Source: Anaerolineales bacterium (GTDB lineage: Bacteria > Chloroflexota > Anaerolineae > Anaerolineales > VGOW01). From it: DNA of 7,948 nt. Of the stretch, positions 1-6,615 are shown one piece after another. The stretch spans positions 1,747 to 9,694 of the forward strand of contig CAKKQG010000468.1 of the NCBI GenBank assembly GCA_919901875.1, given 5' to 3'. The position numbers and the translations under genes were made by a program. The number at the start of each line of letters is the position of its first letter. Positions within the stretch are counted from its first letter, which is position 1. The notes below the pieces were generated by a model. It did no database searches. It saw only the letters and a program-made list of their open reading frames with translations, and was not told where the DNA came from.

Positions 1-2
1 TT

Positions 3-221
3 TTACGCTTCTTTGCCTTCGTATTTGAACGACACTTTGATTTTGGCGCGATAGGCAACCACTTTGCCTTCTTCGAGTTGCATGTCGAGCACGATCACTT
101 CTGCTACGCGCAGATCGCGCAACGATTGCGCGGCGCGGTTCACTGCGGCTGCCGCCGCCTTCTCCCACGACTCGGTGCTGGTGCCAACCAATTCGATTAC
201 TTTATAAACGCTTTCCGCCAT
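3..221 (-). CDS. Dodecin family protein (calcium-dodecin-like, lacks flavin Trp)
   Basis: A complete 72-residue protein, the usual dodecin length. Dodecins assemble as hollow dodecamers, most of which store flavins in the cytoplasm. Visible family features are the N-terminal strand VYKVIELVGTS (residues 5-15), the SWEKAA helix start (18-23), RAAQSLRDL (29-37) and the C-terminal strand YRAKIKVSFKYE. Classical flavin dodecins have a Trp in the L-D-W-F-E-V segment; here the equivalent reads LRVAEV (37-42), so the isoalloxazine-stacking Trp is absent. In this it resembles, as I recall the sequence, the mycobacterial calcium dodecin Rv0379 (SecE2), which also has the TS..SWE..A pattern. The ATG is preceded by a strong site AAAAGGAGGA (226-235) five bases away. 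It lies 219 bases beyond mvhA and probably has its own promoter. Family assignment is firm; ligand is unknown, and a functional link to the hydrogenase is not shown. Confidence 0.9.
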   Translation of the reverse strand: MAESVYKVIELVGTSTESWEKAAAAAVNRAAQSLRDLRVAEVIVLDMQLEEGKVVAYRAKIKVSFKYEGKEA

Positions 222-271
222 GACATCCTCCTTTTGAATGTGACAATGGGCAGGCAGACTCTCTCGTGATC

Positions 272-302
272 ATTGTATCAAATATCAAACTTCAAACTTC
301 AA
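272..302 (-). promoter_or_regulatory. Candidate extended -10 promoter for the dodecin gene
   Basis: Read on the minus strand, 280-272 is TGATACAAT, an extended -10 element (TGnTACAAT, one mismatch to TATAAT). A weak -35-like TTGAAG lies at 302-297 with a long 19-base spacer, inside the TTTGAAG repeats. Transcription would begin near 265, giving a leader of about 44 bases with the strong Shine-Dalgarno site. Found by eye only; the AT-rich repeat makes chance matches likely. Confidence 0.3.
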
Positions 303-440
303 ATTTCAAAATCCCAAAATCCCAAAAACCCAAAATCCCAAAATCCCAAAAGCCCAAAAGCCCAAAAACCCAAAAGCCCAATCCCCAATCTCCAATCTCC
401 AATCTCTAATCTCCAACCTCCAACCTCCAACTTCCAACTT
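277..440. repeat. Degenerate A/C-rich tandem array in three sub-blocks
   Basis: Low-complexity DNA fills most of the gap between mvhA and the dodecin gene. Three unit types follow each other: TTCAAAC-like units (about 280-308), CAAAATCCC / CAAAAGCCC / CAAAAACCC units of 8-10 bases (about 307-378), then CCAATCT and CCAACCT units of 7 bases (about 378-440). The array stops at the mvhA stop codon (441-443). No unit is exact across the array and there are no unique spacers, so it is not a CRISPR. Such drifting arrays are, from memory, common in intergenic DNA of Chloroflexota. I see no convincing terminator for the upstream operon in it. Confidence 0.8.
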
Positions 441-1904
441 CTAATCCCTCTTCACCACCTCCACCACTTCACCCTTTGCGTTTCGGATCGTGAGTTGCAA
501 TGGCATCTGACCGGGAAGCGAGTGCGTGGCGCAGCCAAAGCATGGATCGTAGGGGCGGAACGCCATCTCGACCCGATTCAGAATCCCTTCATTGACGACC
601 ACGCCTTTCTTAATAAACGCCTCTGCCGCTTTCTTGATGGACATGCTCATCGGGGCATAGTTGTTGGTCGTGCCGACGATGAGATTCACTTTGGTCAACA
701 CGCCGCGCTCATCTGTCCAATAGTGATGTGTCAGTGTGCCGCGCGGCGCCTCAACAATGCCCACGCCTTCGGTTGGTTTTTCAGTGGGGATGGTGTGGAA
801 GTTGGGTGAGGTGATCTCCGGGTCGGTGGCGAGTTCGACGATGCGCTCGGCGGCGTAAAGCAATTCGATCAACCGCGCCCAATGCGTGGCGAGTCGTTGA
901 TGCACCGGTTTGCCGCCCAGCGTGGAGTAAAACTTTTCGTACTCTTCTTGGGCGAGAGGCGTTGCCATGCCGTCGGCGGCGTTGAGGCGCGAGAGCGGGG
1001 TGGCGCAATACACACCGGAATCTTTTCCATCTACGAAACCTTTCCAGCCGATCTTTTTGAGATAGGGGAACTTGAGATACGTCCAGGGTTCAACGTGTTC
1101 GGCGATCCATTCAGTGTATTCGTTGGCGGCATACTTGCCGATGCGTTTGCCGTCGGGGTCCACCACGCTTACTTTGCCATCGTAGAAATTCACTTTGTTC
1201 TTTTCATCTACCGTGCCGATGTAGTAAGTGTGATGGGTGTAGATGTCGCCGATGATCAAGTCCACGTAGGCTTTGTTGCCCAACACAATTTTGTTGAAGA
1301 GATCAATGCTGAACTGCGCGAACTCAATCCCCCAGCGACCCATCTGCTCGATCTCTTTGCGTTGTTCTTCGGTGATGCCTTTGGTGAGTCCACCCGGAAT
1401 TGAAGTGCATGGATGCACTTTGCGCCCGCCGATCATCTCGACGATGGTGTGGCCATACTTGCGGGCTTGAATCACTTTGCCGCCGATCTCTAAACCCACT
1501 TTGTGAATCACGCCGAGGATATTTCTTTCGGCAACGGGCGCGTCGGGTCCCATTATAAAATCGGGACCGCCCAGTGCGTAGAAGTGTGTGGTGTGATCGG
1601 TGAAATAGAATCCGCTATAGAGCAGCTCACGAAGTTTTTTGGCAGCGGGTGGCGGGTCAACGTGATAAACGGCATCGGCGGCTTTCGCGGCTGCCATGTG
1701 GTGCGCTTCGGGGCAGACGCCGCAAATGCGATTCGTCAACAACGGCATCTCTTCCACCGGGCGCCCGACGCAGAATCGTTCAAAGCCGCGCAGTTCGGGA
1801 ATCTGAAAATAAGTGTTGGCGACGTTGCCGTCTTCATCCAAAAAAATTTCGATCTTGCCGTGACCTTCTAAACGGGTGATGGGGTCAATGGTTAAGCGCT
1901 GCAT
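441..1904 (-). CDS. mvhA: [NiFe]-hydrogenase large (catalytic) subunit, MvhA type
   Basis: A 487-residue catalytic subunit of a group 3c, methyl-viologen-reducing type cytoplasmic hydrogenase; it oxidises H2 at the Ni-Fe(CN)2CO centre. Both nickel-binding motifs are present: RICGVCPEAHH at 59-69 (C61, C64) and DPCFGCATH at 453-461 (C455, C458). Other conserved features are RLEGH at 11-15, GGRKVHP at 159-165 and EAPRG at 385-389, whose R388 matches the arginine over the active site. H461 is followed by a 26-residue tail, the segment that a maturation protease removes in many [NiFe] enzymes; cleavage here is inferred, and no hyp or protease gene is in the window. There is no Tat signal, since those lie on small subunits and MvhG has none. 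The start is ATG with AAAGGTGA (1908-1915) very close upstream. It is the last gene of the hdr-mvh operon, 84 bases after mvhG. All four Ni ligands are Cys; no selenocysteine. Confidence 0.96.
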   Translation of the reverse strand: MQRLTIDPITRLEGHGKIEIFLDEDGNVANTYFQIPELRGFERFCVGRPVEEMPLLTNRICGVCPEAHHMAAAKAADAVYHVDPPPAAKKLRELLYSGFYFTDHTTHFYALGGPDFIMGPDAPVAERNILGVIHKVGLEIGGKVIQARKYGHTIVEMIGGRKVHPCTSIPGGLTKGITEEQRKEIEQMGRWGIEFAQFSIDLFNKIVLGNKAYVDLIIGDIYTHHTYYIGTVDEKNKVNFYDGKVSVVDPDGKRIGKYAANEYTEWIAEHVEPWTYLKFPYLKKIGWKGFVDGKDSGVYCATPLSRLNAADGMATPLAQEEYEKFYSTLGGKPVHQRLATHWARLIELLYAAERIVELATDPEITSPNFHTIPTEKPTEGVGIVEAPRGTLTHHYWTDERGVLTKVNLIVGTTNNYAPMSMSIKKAAEAFIKKGVVVNEGILNRVEMAFRPYDPCFGCATHSLPGQMPLQLTIRNAKGEVVEVVKRD

Positions 1905-1916
1905 AAGTCACCTTTC

Positions 1917-1990
1917 AAAGGAACTATAGGAAACAAAGGAAAGGAAGGAAAGGAAAGAAAGGCTTTTCCTTTGTTTCCCCCATTTCCTTT
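1917..1990. repeat. Purine/pyrimidine inverted repeat in the mvhG-mvhA gap
   Basis: The 84-base gap is nearly all GGAAA-type purine repeat on the plus strand followed by its complement. The perfect core is 14 bases: GGAAACAAAGGAAA at 1929-1942 pairs with 1965-1978, with a 22-base purine-rich loop. A further 7 bases (AAAGGAA 1917-1923 with 1984-1990) pair outside it, the last overlapping the mvhG stop codon. In the mRNA this could form a long A/G-U/C hairpin just before the mvhA ribosome site. It lacks a terminal T-run after a GC stem, so it does not look like a standard terminator. Confidence 0.75.
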
Positions 1991-2966
1991 AGCTCCTTGC
2001 TGTCTTACTCCCTCTCAACAACGATCCCGCCAAACTAAAACGATAAAACTGTCCGGCGGGATCGGCGATGCCGTCAATTACTTTTTCAATCTCTTCCGGA
2101 GTGTTGCCGTCAATCACCGAAGCAAACGAACTGATCAAACGTGAGCCGTAATCCATCACACCTTCAGCGGGTCCGTAACAGCCGATGCACTGCGCGCCCG
2201 CCGCTGGACACAACGCGCCACAGCCACTGCGCGTGGCGGGCCCGTTGCACGGAATACCTTGCTCTAACAAACACAGCGCGGGATCGGGATGGGTGAGTTG
2301 AATGCGTGTGAAGTATTTGATCTTCTTCTCGTTGCGCGCGCGTTTACATTCATCGCACACCGTGGAGTTGCCCACGCCAATCGTCGCGCCCGGCGATGGC
2401 AGAGTCGCTTTGCCTTGTAACACTTGTATGACGAGATCGATCACGGCGGCGATCTGATGTGACTCGGGCGGGCAGCCCGGCATGTAGTAATCCACTTTCA
2501 CCACTTGATCGAGTGTCTTCAACAGCGGCAGCAGAGTCGGGATGTGTATCTCGCCTTCGGGCACGGAGTAGTGAGTCTGTAATTTAAATTCGCTGCCGTT
2601 ATCGGTGGTGAGGGTGTGAAAGGCGGTGTCAATGATCTCGTCCACGTTGCTGAAGTTGGCGAGACCGGGGATGCAGCCCTCACAGGCGCACGATCCAAAC
2701 GAGACAAGGATTTTCGATTTGCGCCGCATCAACTTCGCCATCTTTTCGTTTTCATCGTTGCGGATGCCGCCGTTGAACAGCGTCAGCAGGATCGATTCAT
2801 CGTCCATCGCTTCGACATCTTTATACTTGGCGTCCATCGCTACGGGCCAGAAAACAACATCAAAGTTAGCATCCACGTCCAAAATTTTTTCGTGGATGTT
2901 CAACACGGCGATCTCACAGCCGCCGCACGACGCCGCCCAGTACATGGCAAATTTCGGTTTGCTCAT
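1989..2966 (-). CDS. mvhG: [NiFe]-hydrogenase small subunit, MvhG type
   Basis: A 325-residue electron-transfer subunit that pairs with MvhA and carries electrons from the Ni-Fe site to MvhD. The N-terminal flavodoxin-like domain has the proximal [4Fe-4S] ligands in the family pattern: CGGC at 14-17, GSCACEGC at 91-98 and PGCPP at 164-168. The C-terminal part has eight further cysteines, C204, C207, C232, C240, C249, C253, C260 and C263, enough for two more [4Fe-4S] clusters, as in Mvh/Frh small subunits. The protein starts MSKPKFAMYW with no Tat RRxFxK signal and no membrane segment, so it should be cytoplasmic. The ATG is preceded by AAGAGG about six bases upstream. It begins 24 bases after the mvhD stop. 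The F420-hydrogenase gamma family (FrhG) is related, but the neighbouring mvhD and hdr genes and the absence of frhB favour MvhG. Confidence 0.95.
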   Translation of the reverse strand: MSKPKFAMYWAASCGGCEIAVLNIHEKILDVDANFDVVFWPVAMDAKYKDVEAMDDESILLTLFNGGIRNDENEKMAKLMRRKSKILVSFGSCACEGCIPGLANFSNVDEIIDTAFHTLTTDNGSEFKLQTHYSVPEGEIHIPTLLPLLKTLDQVVKVDYYMPGCPPESHQIAAVIDLVIQVLQGKATLPSPGATIGVGNSTVCDECKRARNEKKIKYFTRIQLTHPDPALCLLEQGIPCNGPATRSGCGALCPAAGAQCIGCYGPAEGVMDYGSRLISSFASVIDGNTPEEIEKVIDGIADPAGQFYRFSLAGSLLRGSKTARS

Positions 2967-2978
2967 ATTCGCCTCTTT

Positions 2979-3068
2979 AGTGAACAGTGATCAGTGAACA
3001 GTTATCAGTGTAGGCGATTGATCACTGATTACTGATGACTGATTACTGCTTACTGATACCTGCTCACT
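2979..3068. repeat. ATCAGT-type repeat cluster at the mvhG/mvhD junction
   Basis: Degenerate units of the form (A)TCAGTGA and (A)TCAGTAA occur in both orientations. The left part (about 2979-3010) reads AGTGAACAGTGATCAGTG and onward; the right part (about 3017-3068) holds the complementary ATCACTGATTACTGATG series. The inverted arms are imperfect. The cluster covers the end of mvhD, including its stop codon at 2991-2993, and reaches the region just upstream of the mvhG ribosome site. The same family recurs at 3487-3555, on the other side of mvhD. Confidence 0.8.
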
Positions 3069-3476
3069 GTTCCAATTCAACGGACCCAACGCCCGCACCT
3101 CTTCCACCATCTTGGTGATCTCTGCGGCGAGCCTCACGCCCTCTGCCGCGCTTGCCCACACCAATTTGATCCGCCCCGGTTCGATTCCCATTTGCGTCAG
3201 TGTGCGCTTCAACAAAATGAAACGCCGCAGGGCTTTGTAGTTTTGTTCGATGTAGTGGCATTCGCCGGGATGACAGCCGGTAATAAGCACACCGTCGGCG
3301 CCCCCTGAGAGGGCTTTCATCACAAAGGTCGGGTCGAGGCGTCCGGAACACATCATGCGGATCAATCGCACATTCGGCGCATACTTCACCCGCGCCGTCC
3401 CGGCTAAATCTGCCGCGCGATAACTGCACCAGTTACAGGTGAAGCCGATGATGACGGGTTCAAAATTTTCACTCAT
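2991..3476 (-). CDS. mvhD: Hydrogenase iron-sulfur (delta) subunit MvhD, with repeat-encoded tail
   Basis: A 161-residue [2Fe-2S] protein linking the hydrogenase to HdrA. It carries the family's five conserved cysteines: FTCNWCSYR at 12-20 (C14, C17), MCSGR at 42-46 (C43) and GCHPGECHY at 67-75 (C68, C73). In methanogens MvhD delivers hydrogenase electrons to the HdrA flavin. The recognisable family sequence ends around ALGPL (129-133). Residues from about 137 to 161, rich in Ser, Gln and Val (for example VSVSSNQSSVISDQS), are encoded by the ATCAGT repeat cluster, and the TGA stop also lies in it, so this tail is probably not ancestral. The ATG has GGAG (3483-3486) six bases upstream, and another copy of the repeat begins immediately beyond that. 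Gap to hdrA is 80 bases and to mvhG 24 bases. Confidence 0.95.
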   Translation of the reverse strand: MSENFEPVIIGFTCNWCSYRAADLAGTARVKYAPNVRLIRMMCSGRLDPTFVMKALSGGADGVLITGCHPGECHYIEQNYKALRRFILLKRTLTQMGIEPGRIKLVWASAAEGVRLAAEITKMVEEVRALGPLNWNSEQVSVSSNQSSVISDQSPTLITVH

Positions 3477-3486
3477 GGTTTTCTCC

Positions 3487-3555
3487 AGTGATCAGTTGTC
3501 AGTGATCAGTAATCAGTGATCGGTTTTACTGATAACTGATTACTGATCACTGTTT
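3487..3555. repeat. ATCAGT-type inverted repeat between hdrA and mvhD
   Basis: Same repeat family as at 2979-3068. A perfect 17-base inverted pair, AGTGATCAGTAATCAGT at 3501-3517 and its complement at 3535-3551, encloses a 17-base loop; further imperfect units lie to the left (3487-3500). The repeat fills nearly the whole 80-base gap between the hdrA stop (3557-3559) and the mvhD Shine-Dalgarno site (3483-3486). The transcript could form a strong AU-rich hairpin here. No U-run typical of a terminator follows it on the minus strand. Confidence 0.85.
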
Positions 3556-3556
3556 A

Positions 3557-5599
3557 CTATGCCATCACTAACTCTCGCTCACGCGCTCCATTCAAATTCA
3601 ACAACAACAGTCCTTCGATCTGCGCCATGATCTGTTCGTTGCTGAATCCGGTGCCGCTGATGGCGCCTGCCGGGCAAGCGGCGACACAGGTGCCGCAACC
3701 TTGACACAGCGCGGCGTTCACTTCCGACACCATTCGATCGGCGTGGAAGAGAATGGCGTTGAACGGACACAAGTTGTTGCAGATGCGGCAGCCGGAACAT
3801 TGCGTTTCGTTGATGCTGGCGCGCACCGGCTCTAAAGTGATCTCGCCGCGATCAATGTAGGTCAACACGCGCGCCGCCGCGGCCGAACCTTGCGAGACGC
3901 TGTTGGGAATATCTTTCGGACCGGTGCAGCATCCGGCGATGAACACGCCGTCGGTCATGGTCGAAACGGGATCGAGCTTGGGATGCTTCTCGATGAACCA
4001 AGCATCGGCGCTGCACGAGATGCCAAACAGTTTGGCGACCTCTTTTGAATCGTGACGCGATTGCAAACCGGCAGAGAGAACGACCATGTCCACCGCGATG
4101 CGGCGCTGCTTGCCGACCAGCGTATCTTCCACTTGAATGATCAACTTGCCCTCTTCACCGGGCAAGCGCGCGGCGTCGGTCACTTCAGCCACGCGCCCGC
4201 GCACGAACAACGTGCCTTCTTCGAGAACGCGCTGATAAAACTCATCGTAGGCTTTCGCCGCCGTACGCATATCAATGTAGAAGTTGTAGACCGTCGCGCC
4301 CGTGCGCTCTTTAACTATGTGGGCGAACTTGAGACTCTGCATACAACAAATTGCCGAACAATAATTGTTGTAATTGCGATCTCGGCTGCCCACGCAGTGA
4401 ATGATGCCCACCACTTTCGGAGTCGTCTTGCCATCGCGCAGCACGATGTTGCCATTCGTCGGTCCTGCGGCGTTGGTCAATCGTTCAAACTCCAGATTCG
4501 TAAACACGTTGGCGAGTCGTCCGTAACCGTAGTGCGGGATGCGGCGCGCATCAAACAGATCGTAGCCCGTCGCCAAAACAATGTTGCCGACCTCCACCGT
4601 GATCTCTTCATCTTTCTGATTGAAGTCAATGGCATTCGTCGGGCAGAATTTCTCGCAGGCTTTGCATGTTCCTTTTTGGAAGTAGGTGCAATTCGGGATG
4701 TCAATCACCGGAAACTTCGGCACGGCTTGCGGGAACGGCGTGTAGACCGCTTTGCGGTAGCCGAGTCCGGCTTCATACACTTCGTCAATCACTTTCTTCG
4801 GACACTTCTCTTGGCAGATGCCGCAGCCGGTGCATAAATCGGTTTTCACGCATCGCGCTTTCTGTTTAATGGTCACGGCAAAATTTCCAACGTAACCGCT
4901 TACATTCGTCACTTCGCTCCACGTCATTAGCGTGATGTTGGGATGCATTCCGGCTGAGACCATCTTCGGCGTGAGGATGCAGGCCGAGCAATCGAGAGTC
5001 GGAAATGTTTTATCGAATTGCGACATGTGCCCGCCGATAGATGGATCACGCTCGACAAGATAGACTCGCCGTCCGGCGTCGGCGATCTCTAACGCCGCTT
5101 GGATTCCGGTGATGCCGCCGCCAACCACCAACGTCGCCGGATGAATCGGGACGCGCAATGGTTCGAGCGGCTGGTGATGGCGTACACGTTCAACCCCGCC
5201 CGATAAAACGGCTTTGGCTTTATCGGTGGCGGCGAGTTTATCGGTATGCACCCACGAGACTTGCTCTCGAATCGAAACGAGTTCGCATAGATACGGATTC
5301 AGTCCAGCGCGTTTACAGGCGGTGCGAAAAGTATTTTCGTGCAAGTGTGGCGAGCAGGCGGCGACCACGACGCGAGTCAGTTGATTCTCTTTAATATCTT
5401 TCTCGATCAACTCTTGCCCCAAACTCGAACACATGAATTTGTAATCGCGAGCCAATACCACGCCGCGACTCTTCAGCCGCTTCTCTGCCCACTCGCGCAC
5501 TTCGGCAACGTCTACTATTCCGGCGATGTTGGTGCCGCAGTGACAGATATACACGCCGATTCGTTCCTCGGCGTTTTCGAGATTCAGTTCGTCGCTCAT
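3557..5599 (-). CDS. hdrA: Heterodisulfide reductase subunit A, flavin electron-bifurcating subunit
   Basis: A 680-residue FAD and multi-[4Fe-4S] protein, close to the methanogen HdrA length of about 655. Domains in order: an N-terminal domain with C19, C21, C57 and C82 (about 13-135); a thioredoxin-reductase-like FAD domain opening with GGGITG (160-165) and ERDPSIGGHMSQFDK; an inserted ferredoxin domain with C256, C259, C262, C266 and C304, C312, C315, C319; the second half of the FAD domain, with a Cys-rich stretch at 402-419 and DGVFIAGCCTGPKDIP (550-565); and a C-terminal ferredoxin domain with CSGCRICNNLCP (601-612) and CQGCGTCVAACP (632-643). It receives electrons from MvhD and splits them between ferredoxin and HdrB/C. 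The ATG overlaps the hdrB stop as ATGA, and GAGGAGGTG (5605-5613) lies five bases upstream. It is not fused to MvhD or FrhB, unlike some relatives. Confidence 0.97.
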   Translation of the reverse strand: MSDELNLENAEERIGVYICHCGTNIAGIVDVAEVREWAEKRLKSRGVVLARDYKFMCSSLGQELIEKDIKENQLTRVVVAACSPHLHENTFRTACKRAGLNPYLCELVSIREQVSWVHTDKLAATDKAKAVLSGGVERVRHHQPLEPLRVPIHPATLVVGGGITGIQAALEIADAGRRVYLVERDPSIGGHMSQFDKTFPTLDCSACILTPKMVSAGMHPNITLMTWSEVTNVSGYVGNFAVTIKQKARCVKTDLCTGCGICQEKCPKKVIDEVYEAGLGYRKAVYTPFPQAVPKFPVIDIPNCTYFQKGTCKACEKFCPTNAIDFNQKDEEITVEVGNIVLATGYDLFDARRIPHYGYGRLANVFTNLEFERLTNAAGPTNGNIVLRDGKTTPKVVGIIHCVGSRDRNYNNYCSAICCMQSLKFAHIVKERTGATVYNFYIDMRTAAKAYDEFYQRVLEEGTLFVRGRVAEVTDAARLPGEEGKLIIQVEDTLVGKQRRIAVDMVVLSAGLQSRHDSKEVAKLFGISCSADAWFIEKHPKLDPVSTMTDGVFIAGCCTGPKDIPNSVSQGSAAAARVLTYIDRGEITLEPVRASINETQCSGCRICNNLCPFNAILFHADRMVSEVNAALCQGCGTCVAACPAGAISGTGFSNEQIMAQIEGLLLLNLNGARERELVMA

Positions 5600-6615
5600 G
5601 CGGACACCTCCTCATCTTCGGGCATACGCGGCATGGGTAAGCCTTCGTCCTTCTTCTTGCGCGGTCTGGAGGGAGCGGGGGTTGCCGCAGGCTCAAGGGA
5701 TCGTTGGATTTTAATCAGCGCATTCTCGGCGCTGACGATCTCTTTGCCAAAACCAATCGCTTTAGGTTCTAACCCGAAGGCTAAGCCCATCAGCTGGGTG
5801 AAGTACAAGATCGGCAAATTGAAGTTGGTGCCGAAGTGCTGATTAACTCGAGTCTGATAGGCGTCTAAATTCAACTGGCACATCGGGCAGATCGTGACGA
5901 TGACATCGGCACGATACTCACTGGCGTTTTGCAGGAGACGGCGAATGAGTTCGTAAGCCACCTCGGCCGAGATTTGAGTCATATGCCCGCCACAGCAATG
6001 TGTCTTTAAAGGAAAATCCACGACTTCAGCGCCAAGGACTTTCATCAGCGATTCCAGCTCATCGGGATATTCTGCGTCCGAGAGTTCACCGCCGAGACGC
6101 GGGCGCACCAGCAAGCAACCATAGTACGAGGCGACGCGCAGACCGTTGAGCGGTTTAGTGACGTGGCGTTTGACTTCGTCACATCCCATGTCGTTGATGA
6201 TCATCTCCAGCAAATGGCGCACGAAGACGGTGCCGGGATCGTAGTGTAGCCCTGCGGCAGCTAGCGCCTCATTCGTTGTGTCGCGCAGTTTTGTGTCCTC
6301 TTGCAGATAGCGATCCGCTTTACGCAGGTTGAGGAAACAGGCACTGCATGGAGCGATCAACTGCGCCCGACCATCTGCCGCGAGATGACCGTTGCCGTTG
6401 GCATGGAATTGTTGCTGAGCAAGTGCCAGATTTCGCCCGATGAGGGAATAGGCGGCAAGTTTGTTGATGGCGATGTACTCGGTCGCGCCGCAGCAGTTCC
6501 AGTCGTCGAGCTCATCCAGCTCAAAGCCAAGAGTCCGCGCCACGGCGCGAGTCGAAATATCGTAAGCGGCGGCGTTACGTTCTAACGAGCAGCCGGGGTA
6601 GTATCCGTATTTCAT
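5596..6615 (-). CDS. hdrB: Heterodisulfide reductase subunit B, catalytic CCG-domain subunit
   Basis: A 339-residue protein with two CCG domains, which in methanogen HdrB bind two non-cubane [4Fe-4S] clusters that cleave the disulfide. First motif: C9 (YYPGCS), C41-C42-G43 and C90-x-x-C93. Second motif: C167 (YYGCLLVRP), C207-C208-G209 and C243-x-x-C246. All ten cysteines are present. Family members usually end near 300 residues; here about 35 extra residues, from roughly 306 on, form a Pro/Ala, then Lys/Arg, then acidic tail (ATPAPSRPRKKKDEG). The start MKYGYYPGCS is typical. Its ATG overlaps the hdrC stop (ATGA), and AGGAGG (6628-6633) is 12 bases away, further than usual, so translation may depend on coupling to hdrC. 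The substrate is CoM-S-S-CoB in methanogens; in a bacterium it is unknown. Confidence 0.96.
   Translation of the reverse strand: MKYGYYPGCSLERNAAAYDISTRAVARTLGFELDELDDWNCCGATEYIAINKLAAYSLIGRNLALAQQQFHANGNGHLAADGRAQLIAPCSACFLNLRKADRYLQEDTKLRDTTNEALAAAGLHYDPGTVFVRHLLEMIINDMGCDEVKRHVTKPLNGLRVASYYGCLLVRPRLGGELSDAEYPDELESLMKVLGAEVVDFPLKTHCCGGHMTQISAEVAYELIRRLLQNASEYRADVIVTICPMCQLNLDAYQTRVNQHFGTNFNLPILYFTQLMGLAFGLEPKAIGFGKEIVSAENALIKIQRSLEPAATPAPSRPRKKKDEGLPMPRMPEDEEVSA

Noticed and set aside
277..440. Possible CRISPR array from the A/C-rich repeats
   Set aside because: Units of 7-10 bases lie head to tail without spacers.
441..545. Possible selenocysteine or split C-terminus of the hydrogenase, as in VhuU
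   Set aside because: The C-terminal motif is encoded with ordinary Cys codons in one uninterrupted frame.
273..809. Plus-strand open frame of 178 codons
   Set aside because: It begins in the A/C-rich array and runs antisense through the end of mvhA; composition is repeat-driven and no ribosome site precedes it.
882..1403. Plus-strand open frame of 173 codons
   Set aside because: Antisense shadow of mvhA with no family features.
2979..3555. Possible CRISPR array from the ATCAGT repeats
   Set aside because: Units are short, degenerate and in both orientations, with no uniform repeat length or unique spacers; the interval also contains the mvhD gene.
4052..4837. Plus-strand open frame of 261 codons
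   Set aside because: Entirely antisense to hdrA, whose ligands and motifs are all intact; no recognisable domain or ribosome site.
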